The notes: generated from the letters alone by a model not told the origin. Numbered from the stretch's first letter, positions 1 through 8,161 are shown. The stretch is DNA of 16,494 nt from JAKEGK01 sp036507695 (GCA_036507695.1 DATCIR010000228.1:1-16494), one strand, 5' to 3'. Numbers and translations: made by a program.

Positions 1-270
1 CTTGACGTAGTCCGCATGGCCGGGGCAGTCCACGTGCGCATAGTGGCGGTTCGCCGATTGGTATTCCACGTGCGCCGTCGCGATCGTGATCCCGCGCGCC
101 CGTTCTTCCGGCGCCGCGTCTATCTGGTCATACGCCTTGAATTCGCCGCCGAATTTCTGCGCCAGCACTTTCGTCAGCGCCGCCGTCAGCGTCGTCTTCC
201 CGTGGTCGACATGGCCTATCGTGCCTACATTTACATGCGGTTTCGTTCGATCGAATTTTTCTTTGGACAC
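1..270 (-). CDS. tuf: Elongation factor Tu, N-terminal 90 residues (cut by window edge)
   Basis: EF-Tu delivers aminoacyl-tRNA to the ribosomal A site as a GTP complex in the cytoplasm. The visible part is the start of the GTPase domain: G1 loop GHVDHGKT at residues 19-26, switch I RGITI at 59-63 with the Mg-binding Thr62, and G3 DCPGH at 81-85. The window ends after Lys90; the family is about 394-397 residues, so roughly three quarters is missing. The start is GTG at 270-268, with a good ribosome binding site (AAAGGGGT) seven bases upstream, and the sequence from there (SKEKFDRTKPHVNVGTIGH) matches the family N-terminus. It lies 44 bp after fusA, the usual last place of the str operon. Codon use is odd: all 12 alanines are GCG, all 8 threonines ACG, and two of four isoleucines are the often rare ATA. 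Confidence 0.97.
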   Translation of the reverse strand, partial: MSKEKFDRTKPHVNVGTIGHVDHGKTTLTAALTKVLAQKFGGEFKAYDQIDAAPEERARGITIATAHVEYQSANRHYAHVDCPGHADYVK

Positions 271-314
271 GGTGATTACCCCTTTCTGCTCTATCTAGTC
301 ATTGAACGATTGAT

Positions 315-2414
315 TTAAGAAGCCTTTTTAATTACGGCATCCGCCACACTGGTCGGCGCCTGCGCGTACTTTTTGAATTCCATGGAATACGTTGCGCGGC
401 CTTGACTCATGGAACGAAGGTCGGTGGCGTATCCAAACATTTCCGCCAATGGCACCTCAGCCCGAATATTCTTCCCGCTAACACTGTCTTCCATACCCTG
501 AACGATTCCACGGCGGCGGTTTAAATCACCCATCACATCGCCCATGTAAGCTTCGGGGGTAACAACGTCTACAGTCATGACCGGCTCTAATAGCACGGCA
601 CCGGCCTCGTAGGCACCCTTCTTGAAAGCCATTGACCCGGCAATTCTGAAGGAGATCTCATCGGAATCGACGTCGTGATAGGACCCGTCAAAGATCGCGA
701 CTTTTGCATCCTCGATAGGAAATCCCGCCAGAACACCGTTCTGCATCTGGTCTTTCACCCCGGCCTCAACCGCGCCGATATATTCTTTGGGAACCGAACC
801 GCCGATGATTTCATTGCGGAACTCAAATCCACTGCCCGGCGCAGCAGGCTCGATACGCAACCACACGTGCCCGTATTTACCGCGGCCACCGGATTGCTTC
901 ACGTATTTTCCTTCCACTTTAACCGTCTTGGTGATCGCTTCACGATAGGCGACCTGAGGCGCGCCTACGTTCGCTTCAACTTTAAATTCACGCCGCATGC
1001 GGTCAACAATGATTTCCAAATGCAATTCGCCCATACCGGAAATTATGGTTTGAGCGGATTCCTGATCGGTATGCACCCGGAAAGAAGGATCTTCCTGCGC
1101 CAGTTTGGAAAGCGCAATGCCCATTTTTTCCTGATCCGCTATGGTTTTCGGCTCTATCGCGACGGAAATTACCGGCTCCGGGAATTCCATTTTCTCCAGC
1201 ATGATCACATGGTTCGGATCACACAGCGTGTCACCGGTAGTAACATCTTTCAACCCAACGGCAGCCGCTATATCACCGGCCCGTACTTCTTTAATTTCTT
1301 CCCGGTGGTTGGCATGCATTTGCAGAATTCGGCCAATGCGTTCTTTCTTGCCTTTTATGGGGTTGTAGACCGGGTCCCCGGAATTCAACACGCCTGAATA
1401 CACCCGAAAAAATGTTAATGTGCCGACGAACGGATCGGTGGCAATTTTAAACGCCAACGCCGCAAACGGTTCGTCATCGGACGAATGGCGCTCCGCAATG
1501 GTTTCGTCCTTATCATCCAGATGACCCGTAATGGCCGCAACATCGGCCGGTCCTGGCATGTAATCAATCACCGCGTCCAGCATGGCCTGCACGCCCTTGT
1601 TTTTAAACGCGGATCCGCACAGGGCGGGCACAATATCGTTCGCCAGGGTGCGGATGCGAATACCTTTTCTAATTTCCGCTTCGGACAACTCGCCCGATTC
1701 CAGGTATTTTTCCATGAGTACTTCATCGGCTTCGGCCGCCGCCTCGACCAGCTTCTCACGCCATTCCTTGCACAGCGGAAGCATTGGCGCGGGAATCTCT
1801 TCCAGGCGGTGTGTCGCCCCCAAGTCGTCTTCATTCCACAGAATGGCTTTCATACGAATCAGGTCCACCACGCCTTTGAAATTTTCCTCGGCGCCAATTG
1901 CCAATTGCACAGGCACCGGATTCGCACCCAAGCGGTCTCTGATCTGGGCCACCACGCGCAAAAAGTCGGCGCCGGCGCGATCCATCTTGTTGACGAATGC
2001 CAGCCGCGGCACATGATATTTGTTAGCTTGACGCCAGACCGTCTCGGATTGCGGCTCTACGCCACCCACTGCGCAAAATACGGCGCATGCGCCATCCAGC
2101 ACACGCAGTGAACGCTCTACTTCAATCGTAAAATCGACATGCCCGGGCGTGTCAATTATGTTAATGCGGTGCTCGGGGTATTGCTTGTCCATGCCTTTCC
2201 AGAAACAGGTTGTCGCCGCCGACGTAATGGTAATACCCCGTTCCTGTTCCTGCTCCATCCAGTCCATGGTGGCGGTGCCATTATGTACTTCGCCAAGCTT
2301 GTGAGAAATACCGGTATAAAACAAAATTCGCTCGGTGGTCGTGGTCTTCCCCGCATCGATATGCGCCATGATACCGATGTTACGATAACGTTCTATTGGG
2401 GTTTTGCGCGCCAC
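315..2414 (-). CDS. fusA: Elongation factor G
   Basis: EF-G is the GTPase that moves tRNAs and mRNA after peptide bond formation and helps recycle ribosomes. At 699 aa it is close to the 704 of E. coli and complete. The GTPase motifs are intact: G1 AHIDAGKT (17-24), RGITI (59-63), DTPGH (88-92), NKMD (142-145), and a G5-like CGSAF. Domains II to V follow, with the domain IV segment GGRGKYGHVWLRIEP. The start is GTG at 2414-2412; an in-frame TAG lies not far upstream and no ATG between, and MARKTPIERYRNIGIMAHID is the family N-terminus. The ribosome binding site is weak (GGATGAG about nine bases upstream), which may fit translational coupling to rpsG, whose stop lies 42 bp upstream. It sits in the usual str order rpsG-fusA-tuf. 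Confidence 0.98.
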   Translation of the reverse strand: MARKTPIERYRNIGIMAHIDAGKTTTTERILFYTGISHKLGEVHNGTATMDWMEQEQERGITITSAATTCFWKGMDKQYPEHRINIIDTPGHVDFTIEVERSLRVLDGACAVFCAVGGVEPQSETVWRQANKYHVPRLAFVNKMDRAGADFLRVVAQIRDRLGANPVPVQLAIGAEENFKGVVDLIRMKAILWNEDDLGATHRLEEIPAPMLPLCKEWREKLVEAAAEADEVLMEKYLESGELSEAEIRKGIRIRTLANDIVPALCGSAFKNKGVQAMLDAVIDYMPGPADVAAITGHLDDKDETIAERHSSDDEPFAALAFKIATDPFVGTLTFFRVYSGVLNSGDPVYNPIKGKKERIGRILQMHANHREEIKEVRAGDIAAAVGLKDVTTGDTLCDPNHVIMLEKMEFPEPVISVAIEPKTIADQEKMGIALSKLAQEDPSFRVHTDQESAQTIISGMGELHLEIIVDRMRREFKVEANVGAPQVAYREAITKTVKVEGKYVKQSGGRGKYGHVWLRIEPAAPGSGFEFRNEIIGGSVPKEYIGAVEAGVKDQMQNGVLAGFPIEDAKVAIFDGSYHDVDSDEISFRIAGSMAFKKGAYEAGAVLLEPVMTVDVVTPEAYMGDVMGDLNRRRGIVQGMEDSVSGKNIRAEVPLAEMFGYATDLRSMSQGRATYSMEFKKYAQAPTSVADAVIKKAS

Positions 2415-2456
2415 GACTGCAATCTCATCCGACCCTTTAGTTAGCTGTTTGCTCTA

Positions 2457-2927
2457 TTACCAACGATAGTGGGCGAATGCTTTGTTCGCTTCGGCCATAC
2501 GATGCACGTCTTCACGTTTTTTCACGGCGGATCCCTTATTGTCCGCGGCGTCGAGCAATTCCCCGGCGAGACGGCGATCCATGGATTTTTCACCACGCTT
2601 GCGGGCAGCATCAACAATCCAGCGCATTGCCAAGGTGGTACGGCGATCAGCGCGCACTTCGACCGGCACCTGATAGGTGGCGCCACCCACACGGCGGGAT
2701 TTCACCTCCACCATGGGACGCACGTTATCCAACGCTTTGTTGAGCGTTTCAACGGGCTGGCCTTTTAATTTGCCCACCACTTGTTCCAATGCGTGATATA
2801 CAATTTTTTCAGCAATGGACTTTTTACCGTTTAACATGACTATATTAATAAACTTGGCAACCGTCCCGTCCCGATACTTAGGATCGGGCAGGATCGCCCG
2901 TTTTGCTGCTACGCGTCTTCTCGCCAT
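2457..2927 (-). CDS. rpsG: 30S ribosomal protein S7
   Basis: S7 nucleates assembly of the 30S head by binding the 3' major domain of 16S rRNA, and lines the exit site. The 156 aa length is normal, and the N-terminus (MARRRVAAKRAILPDPKYRD) and the C-terminal FAHYRW are family hallmarks. The ATG at 2927-2925 has the modest ribosome binding site CAGGT seven bases upstream. It is separated from rpsL by 224 bp. In E. coli this gap is shorter and holds the site where S7 represses its own translation; whether that control exists here cannot be seen, and the gap is filled with short repeats and AT-rich sequence. The 42 bp to fusA suggest co-transcription. Confidence 0.98.
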   Translation of the reverse strand: MARRRVAAKRAILPDPKYRDGTVAKFINIVMLNGKKSIAEKIVYHALEQVVGKLKGQPVETLNKALDNVRPMVEVKSRRVGGATYQVPVEVRADRRTTLAMRWIVDAARKRGEKSMDRRLAGELLDAADNKGSAVKKREDVHRMAEANKAFAHYRW

Positions 2928-2954
2928 TTTCGATACCTGAAATTTATTGTTAAA

Positions 2955-2978
2955 TTCTGTTAATAATTCTGTTAATAA
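2955..2978. repeat. Two exact 12-bp tandem copies in the rpsG leader
   Basis: The unit TTCTGTTAATAA (plus strand) occurs twice head to tail, 28 bases upstream of the rpsG start, with a degenerate third copy at 2943-2954. In the mRNA this is an AT-rich, probably unstructured stretch just upstream of the ribosome binding site. It may simply be slippage, or act as a translation enhancer. The function is unknown. Confidence 0.85.
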
Positions 2979-3103
2979 ATAAATGAATCTTGCGTATTCG
3001 CCGAACTTGCAACTTACTTACGTTGTTGTTACCTGGTTTATTACTTGAGTTGAAACTTAATGTTGTAACACCCGTGTAGTAATCTGACTTGCCCGCTTAG
3101 GTT

Positions 3104-3163
3104 GTTACTATTTAGTTGCTACTTTGGTTGCTACTTTGGTTACGACTTCAGTTACGACTTAGG
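3104..3163. repeat. 12-bp tandem repeat that begins inside the end of rpsL
   Basis: Read on the minus strand there are five 12-base units: CCTAAGTCGTAA, CTGAAGTCGTAA, CCAAAGTAGCAA twice, and the degenerate CTAAATAGTAAC. The first unit encodes the last three residues of S12 (Pro-Lys-Ser) plus its TAA stop. Because the unit is a multiple of three, the next three copies also carry an in-frame stop (TAA, TAG, TAG). Units three and four are identical. This looks like local duplication of the 3' end of rpsL followed by drift. Confidence 0.85.
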
Positions 3164-3526
3164 CCGCTTGGCGCCATATTTCGAGCGCCCCTGTTTACGA
3201 TCGGAAACTCCCGAGGTGTCAAGGCTGCCACGCACGGTGTGATACCGTACGCCGGGTAAGTCCTTTACACGGCCGCCACGAATTAAAACCACGGAGTGTT
3301 CCTGCAAATTATGTCCTTCGCCACCGATATAGGTGGTTACTTCCTGGCCGTTGGTCAGACGGACACGCGCAACTTTACGTAATGCGGAATTCGGCTTTTT
3401 AGGCGTTGTTGTATAGACACGGGTACACACCCCACGACGCTGAGGACACGATTCCAGCGCCGGCACATTGGTCTTATCTACTTGTTTTACACGTGGTTTT
3501 CGTACCAATTGGTTAATCGTAGGCAT
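3152..3526 (-). CDS. rpsL: 30S ribosomal protein S12
   Basis: S12 sits in the 30S decoding centre and sets accuracy; it is the streptomycin resistance locus. The 124 aa length matches the family. TTTPKKPNSALRK at 39-51 and GGRVKDLPGVRYHT at 84-97 are intact. Lys43 and Lys88 are the sensitive residues, so no classic resistance change is present. Asp89 is the residue that RimO methylthiolates in E. coli. The ATG at 3526-3524 has GGAG six bases upstream. A terminator-shaped hairpin ends 15 bases before the start codon, and a near-consensus promoter lies just upstream of that, so the gene probably starts its own str transcription unit (rpsL-rpsG-fusA-tuf). The final codons are part of a 12-bp tandem repeat. 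Confidence 0.98.
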   Translation of the reverse strand: MPTINQLVRKPRVKQVDKTNVPALESCPQRRGVCTRVYTTTPKKPNSALRKVARVRLTNGQEVTTYIGGEGHNLQEHSVVLIRGGRVKDLPGVRYHTVRGSLDTSGVSDRKQGRSKYGAKRPKS

Positions 3527-3540
3527 TCCTATCTCCGACC

Positions 3541-3573
3541 AAAATAAAAGACAGGCGAGACAACTCGCCTGTC
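3541..3573 (-). terminator. Terminator-like hairpin in the rpsL leader
   Basis: On the minus strand GACAGGCGAG pairs perfectly with CTCGCCTGTC (10 bp, loop TTGT) and is followed at once by TTTTATTTT. This is a textbook intrinsic terminator shape. It lies between the probable rpsL transcription start and the rpsL ribosome binding site, leaving only about 14 bases to the ATG. It could stop read-through from rpoC, attenuate rpsL, or protect the mRNA 5' end. I recall predicted attenuators upstream of rpsL in other proteobacteria, but have not compared sequences. Confidence 0.8.
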
Positions 3574-3584
3574 AGGGAGCGCGA

Positions 3585-3613
3585 ATTCTAGGCGTAAGTA
3601 GCGGTTCTGTCAA
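3585..3613 (-). promoter_or_regulatory. Near-consensus sigma-70 promoter for the str operon
   Basis: On the minus strand the -35 box TTGACA (3613-3608) is perfect. A 17-base spacer (3607-3591) follows, then TAGAAT (3590-3585), with one mismatch to TATAAT. Transcription would start near 3577-3579, a few bases before the rpsL hairpin, giving a leader of about 50 bases. This is the best promoter match I see in the window. Confidence 0.75.
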
Positions 3614-3635
3614 GTCTACGGCGGGTAAGCGCCGG

Positions 3636-3886
3636 CCCAGCCCCCATGTCTCACCAGGCGGCCGCTAATGATCAAGAATAGATGCGAAAACAAACGACTA
3701 TGCCCGATACGTCAATAACACATTGTTCAACTCTCTGGCCTATCGCAGTTCAGACTGGTCTTCGCGTCCGTAGGCTTGCTCTTCGCTCAAGCCATAGCTA
3801 CGGCTATGACTTTCGCTCCAGAGCGTCGCCTACGAACACGAATCCTGCGCCTGCTCCCGCGATCCTGGTGAGACATGCGGGCTAGG
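3636..3886. repeat. 251-bp fold-back element with 23-bp inverted repeats
   Basis: The end at 3636-3658 is the reverse complement of 3864-3886 at 21 of 23 positions; the shared core on the minus strand is CATGTCTCACCAGG. Inside lies a second long hairpin (3761-3842). The right arm covers the rpoC stop codon (TAG, 3884-3882) and two bases of the codon before it. No transposase-like reading frame is present and no clear target-site duplication flanks the arms. It could be a MITE- or REP-like repeat, or a structured 3' untranslated RNA of rpoC. It fills most of the 355 bp gap between rpoC and rpsL. Confidence 0.7.
3761..3842 (-). other. Long central hairpin inside the fold-back element
   Basis: On the minus strand the arm TTCGTGTTCGTAGGC pairs with GCCTACGGACGCGAA, then GCTCT with AGAGC, then AAGTCATAGC with GCTATGGCTT around a short CGTA loop. 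A near-symmetric internal loop has GAGCGA on both sides. All three imperfect stem positions are G-U wobbles on the minus-strand RNA but C-A mismatches on the plus strand. No U-run follows, so it does not look like an intrinsic terminator. Confidence 0.7.
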
Positions 3887-6800
3887 AACTGACGATTTCT
3901 TCCTCACCGCTACTCGACGGGGATGGCTCTTCCATGACCGGTTGCCGCGGAATCATTATCTCTTCCACCGTCGGTTGTTTCTTGCGCTGGCGCTCGAGGT
4001 GGTAGGCAAGACCGGTACCGGCGGGGATCAAACGCCCAACGATGACATTTTCCTTGAGACCCCGCAGGTAATCAATTTTACCGCTTACCGATGCCTCGGT
4101 TAACACGCGGGTGGTTTCCTGGAACGAAGCCGCCGAAATAAACGATTCCGTGGCCAAAGAGGCCTTGGTGATACCCAGTAACAGCGGATTAAACCTGGCC
4201 AATTCCTTACCCCTGGCCTTGAGTCCGTCATTCGCATCCAGCACCTGGGCTTTTTCCACCTGTTCACCCTTGAGGTATTTGGAATCGCCCGCGTTCGCGA
4301 CCTCTACCCGGCGCAGCATTTGCCGCACAATGACTTCGATGTGTTTGTCATTGATTTTTACCCCTTGCAGGCGGTAAACCTCCTGTACCTCATTGGCGAT
4401 ATAGGTGGCCATTTCCTCGACACCCAACAGGCGCAAAATATCATGCGGATTGGGCGCGCCATCGGCAATCACTTCACCTTTTTCCACATGCTCACCTTCG
4501 AACGCGGTGATGTGGCGCCATTTCGGGATCAACTCTTCGTAGGCTTCTCCCTCGTTCGGGGTAATCACCAGGCGGCGCTTACCCTTGGTCTCCTTGCCAA
4601 ATCCGATAATCCCGGAAATTTCCGCCAGTATCGCTGACTCCTTGGGTTTACGCGCTTCAAACAACTCGGCAACCCGCGGCAAACCACCGGTAATATCACG
4701 CGTCTTGGATGACGCTTGCGGAATCCGCGCAATCACATCGCCCACTTCGGCTTTCGCGCCGTCCTCCATAACGACAATTGCCGCCGCTGGCAATACATAG
4801 TGCGCGGGCACTTCACTGCCGGCAATACATAAATCCTCACCACTCTCGTCAACCAGTTTCACCATCGGACGCAGGTCCTTGGCGCTGCTGCCACGTTGCT
4901 TGGGATCCGTAATCACCAGACTGGACAAACCCGTCACTTCATCCAGTTCACGTTGTACCGTCACACCTTCAATGAAGTCGTTGAACAGGATAGTACCCGC
5001 CACTTCGGTAATCACCGGATGTGTGTGCGGATCCCAGTTGGCAACAATCTGTCCTGGATTCACTGGATCGTCGTCACGCACCGAAATTTCAGCACCATAC
5101 GGCAATTTGTAGCGTTCACGCTCGCGGTTATGCGCATCCAGCACGGTGATTTCACCGGAACGGGATACCGCAACCAGGTTGCCGTTTTGGCGCTGCACCG
5201 TCTTGATGTTGTGCAAACGAATCGTACCTTTTGACTTTACCTGGATGTTGTTGGCAGCCGCTGCACGAGACGCCGCACCACCGATATGGAAAGTACGCAT
5301 GGTCAGCTGGGTGCCGGGTTCACCGATACTTTGCGCGGCGATAACACCCACCGCTTCACCGATATTCACCTGATGGCCACGGGCCAGATCCCGGCCGTAA
5401 CAGGCCGAACACACGCCATAGCGGGTTTCACAGGTTATGGGAGAACGGGCAATCACCTGGTCAACGCCTTTCTCCTCCAGCAGACTAACCAGCTTTTCGT
5501 CCAGCAAGGTGCCTTTGGCCGCCAATACTTCATCGCTGCCAGGCAACAGTACATCCTGGGCGGCAACCCGGCCCAGCACGCGCTCACTGAGTGTTTCTAC
5601 TACGTCGCCGCCTTCAACCAGGGGTTGTTTCAAAAGTCCCCGGTCCGTACCGCAATCCGGCTCGACAATCACCAGGTCTTGCGCAACATCGACCAAACGC
5701 CGGGTTAAATACCCTGAGTTTGCGGTTTTCAGCGCCGTATCGGCCAGACCTTTGCGCGCGCCATGGGTTGATATGAAGTACTGCAGTACATCCAGTCCTT
5801 CGCGGAAGTTCGCCGTGATGGGTGTTTCAATAATGGAACCATCGGGTTTCGCCATCAGGCCACGCATGCCGGCAAGCTGGCGAATCTGCGCCGCACTACC
5901 CCGTGCGCCGGAGTCCGCCATCATAAAGATGGAGTTAAAGGATTTCTGTTTAACTGTATTGCCTTTAGCGTCGATAACATCATCGGTACCCAGGCCGTCC
6001 ATCATCGCCTTGGCGACTTGATCGTTGGTGTTGGACCAGATGTCCACAACCTTGTTGTAACGTTCGCCGTTGGTAACCAAACCGGAGTTGTACTGATCCT
6101 CGATTTCCTTGACCTGCGCTTCGGCTTTGTCGATGATCGCATGTTTCTCATCCGGCACGACCATATCATTAATACCGAACGATACCGCCGCCTTGGTTGA
6201 GTAATGGAAGCCCATATACATCAACTGGTCGGCAAAGATAACCGTTTCCTTCAAACCGACCTGGCGATAGCACATATTGATAATATTGGATATCGCTTTC
6301 TTGGTCATGGGCTGATTTACCGTGTTGACCGACAATTGCTTCGGTAGTATCGCCATAATCAAGGCGCGCCCCACGGTGGTATCAATCAGGCGGGTGACCG
6401 CCACGCGCTCGCCACTCTCATTGAGTTTGACGTCACGAACGCGCACCTTGACCTTGGCGTGCAGTTTCGCAACATTGTTCTGATAAGCACGCTGCGCTTC
6501 CGCGATATCCGCGAATACCATACCCTCGCCCGGTACATTCACCGCCTCGCGGCTCATGTAATAGAGACCCAGCACCACGTCCTGTGACGGCACGATGATC
6601 GGCTCTCCGTTCGCGGGAGACAGGATATTGTTGCTGGACATCATCAAGGCGCGGGTTTCCATTTGCGCTTCAATGGACAGCGGCACATGCACCGCCATCT
6701 GGTCGCCGTCGAAGTCCGCGTTAAATGCGGTACAGACCAGCGGATGCAATTGAATCGCCTTGCCTTCGATCAATATCGGTTCAAACGCCTGAATACCCAG

Positions 6801-8093
6801 ACGATGCAGGGTCGGCGCACGGTTTAACATGATGGGGTGTTCGCGGATCACTTCTTCCAGAATATCCCAGACTTCAGGGCCTTCGCGTTCCACCATCTTC
6901 TTGGCCGCCTTGATCGTGGTGGCCAGGCCACGCAGTTCCAGCTTGCTGAATATAAATGGCTTGAACAGTTCGAGCGCCATTTTCTTGGGCAGGCCGCATT
7001 GGTGCAACTTAAGCGTTGGTCCAACCACGATAACCGAACGGCCGGAGTAGTCCACGCGCTTACCCAGCAGGTTTTGACGAAAACGGCCCTGCTTGCCTTT
7101 AATCATATCAGCCAGTGATTTCAGCGGCCGCTTATTGGAACCGGTAATCGCCCGGCCGCGGCGGCCGTTATCCAACAGCGCGTCGACGGATTCCTGCAAC
7201 ATGCGTTTTTCATTACGCACGATAATATCCGGCGCGTTGAGGTCCAGCAGGCGGCGCAGGCGGTTGTTACGGTTAATGGTGCGGCGATAGAGGTCGTTCA
7301 GATCGGAGGTGGCGAAACGGCCGCCATCCAGGGGCACCAGGGGCCGTAACTCCGGCGGCAGCACGGGTAACACCGTCATGACCATCCACTCCGGGCGGTT
7401 GCCGGATTCGAGAAAAGCCTCCACCAGTTTCAGGCGCTTGGTCAACTTCTTGTATTTTGTTTCCGATTTGGTGGTCTCGATTTCTTCACGCAGGCTCGCC
7501 ATATCCTTTTTCAAATCAATGCTGCGTAACAATTCATAGACCGCTTCGGCGCCCATGCGGGCGTCAAACTCGTCGCCATACTCTTCGATGGCGTCAAGGT
7601 ATTGTTCATCCGTCAACAACTGACCGCGCTCCAACTGGGTCATGCCGGGATCAATAACCACAAACGCTTCAAAATACAGGACGCGCTCGATATCGCGCAG
7701 GGTAACGTCGAGCAACAGGCCGATACGCGACGGCAGCGATTTAAGGAACCAGATATGCGCCACGGGACTGGCAAGCTCGATATGCCCCATGCGTTCCCGG
7801 CGCACTTTTGCCAAAGTCACTTCCACACCGCATTTCTCGCAAATCACCCCGCGATGTTTTAACCGCTTGTACTTGCCGCACAAACATTCGTAGTCCTTGA
7901 TGGGACCGAAGATCTTGGCGCAAAACAAACCGTCGCGCTCCGGCTTAAACGTACGGTAATTGATAGTCTCCGGTTTTTTAACTTCACCATACGACCATGA
8001 ACGAATCTTCTCGGGTGACGCCAAACCGATGCGAATGGCGTCAAAATCCTCGGATTGACCTTGGCTTTTCAGTATCTTAAGTAGATCTTTCAT
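3882..8093 (-). CDS. rpoC: RNA polymerase beta' subunit
   Basis: Beta' forms half of the polymerase catalytic cleft. At 1403 aa it is close to the 1407 of E. coli. Zinc site 1 is Cys70, 72, 85 and 88. The catalytic loop NADFDGDQM has Asp460, 462 and 464 holding the active-site Mg. Zinc site 2 is Cys814, 888, 895 and 898. All have the E. coli numbering, so the first 900 residues are essentially gap-free. The segment from HGARKGLADTALKTANSGYL onward covers the bridge helix. The ATG at 8093-8091 has the ribosome binding site AGGAG. It follows rpoB by 68 bp. The C-terminus is a Ser/Glu-rich tail whose TAG stop, and part of the last Ser codon, lie in the right inverted repeat of the fold-back element downstream. 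Confidence 0.99.
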   Translation of the reverse strand: MKDLLKILKSQGQSEDFDAIRIGLASPEKIRSWSYGEVKKPETINYRTFKPERDGLFCAKIFGPIKDYECLCGKYKRLKHRGVICEKCGVEVTLAKVRRERMGHIELASPVAHIWFLKSLPSRIGLLLDVTLRDIERVLYFEAFVVIDPGMTQLERGQLLTDEQYLDAIEEYGDEFDARMGAEAVYELLRSIDLKKDMASLREEIETTKSETKYKKLTKRLKLVEAFLESGNRPEWMVMTVLPVLPPELRPLVPLDGGRFATSDLNDLYRRTINRNNRLRRLLDLNAPDIIVRNEKRMLQESVDALLDNGRRGRAITGSNKRPLKSLADMIKGKQGRFRQNLLGKRVDYSGRSVIVVGPTLKLHQCGLPKKMALELFKPFIFSKLELRGLATTIKAAKKMVEREGPEVWDILEEVIREHPIMLNRAPTLHRLGIQAFEPILIEGKAIQLHPLVCTAFNADFDGDQMAVHVPLSIEAQMETRALMMSSNNILSPANGEPIIVPSQDVVLGLYYMSREAVNVPGEGMVFADIAEAQRAYQNNVAKLHAKVKVRVRDVKLNESGERVAVTRLIDTTVGRALIMAILPKQLSVNTVNQPMTKKAISNIINMCYRQVGLKETVIFADQLMYMGFHYSTKAAVSFGINDMVVPDEKHAIIDKAEAQVKEIEDQYNSGLVTNGERYNKVVDIWSNTNDQVAKAMMDGLGTDDVIDAKGNTVKQKSFNSIFMMADSGARGSAAQIRQLAGMRGLMAKPDGSIIETPITANFREGLDVLQYFISTHGARKGLADTALKTANSGYLTRRLVDVAQDLVIVEPDCGTDRGLLKQPLVEGGDVVETLSERVLGRVAAQDVLLPGSDEVLAAKGTLLDEKLVSLLEEKGVDQVIARSPITCETRYGVCSACYGRDLARGHQVNIGEAVGVIAAQSIGEPGTQLTMRTFHIGGAASRAAAANNIQVKSKGTIRLHNIKTVQRQNGNLVAVSRSGEITVLDAHNRERERYKLPYGAEISVRDDDPVNPGQIVANWDPHTHPVITEVAGTILFNDFIEGVTVQRELDEVTGLSSLVITDPKQRGSSAKDLRPMVKLVDESGEDLCIAGSEVPAHYVLPAAAIVVMEDGAKAEVGDVIARIPQASSKTRDITGGLPRVAELFEARKPKESAILAEISGIIGFGKETKGKRRLVITPNEGEAYEELIPKWRHITAFEGEHVEKGEVIADGAPNPHDILRLLGVEEMATYIANEVQEVYRLQGVKINDKHIEVIVRQMLRRVEVANAGDSKYLKGEQVEKAQVLDANDGLKARGKELARFNPLLLGITKASLATESFISAASFQETTRVLTEASVSGKIDYLRGLKENVIVGRLIPAGTGLAYHLERQRKKQPTVEEIMIPRQPVMEEPSPSSSGEEEIVSS

Positions 8094-8161
8094 TGTATCT
8101 CCTGCCGCGCGTTGCGGGATGTAATCGAGTTACCTGGCCTGAACCTGTTGCTTAACCGCAA

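Noticed and set aside
675..1397. Plus-strand reading frame of 240 codons opposite fusA
   Set aside because: It lies wholly antisense to the conserved EF-G coding sequence and its translation looks like no known family.
3761..3842. Central hairpin as the rpoC terminator
   Set aside because: There is no U-run after the stem, and the interrupted stem with a large internal loop is unlike an intrinsic terminator.
3682..3885. Plus-strand reading frame of 67 codons across the rpoC-rpsL gap
   Set aside because: It runs through the inverted repeats and hairpin of the fold-back element, has no good ribosome binding site and no recognisable domain; repeats of this kind often give spurious frames.
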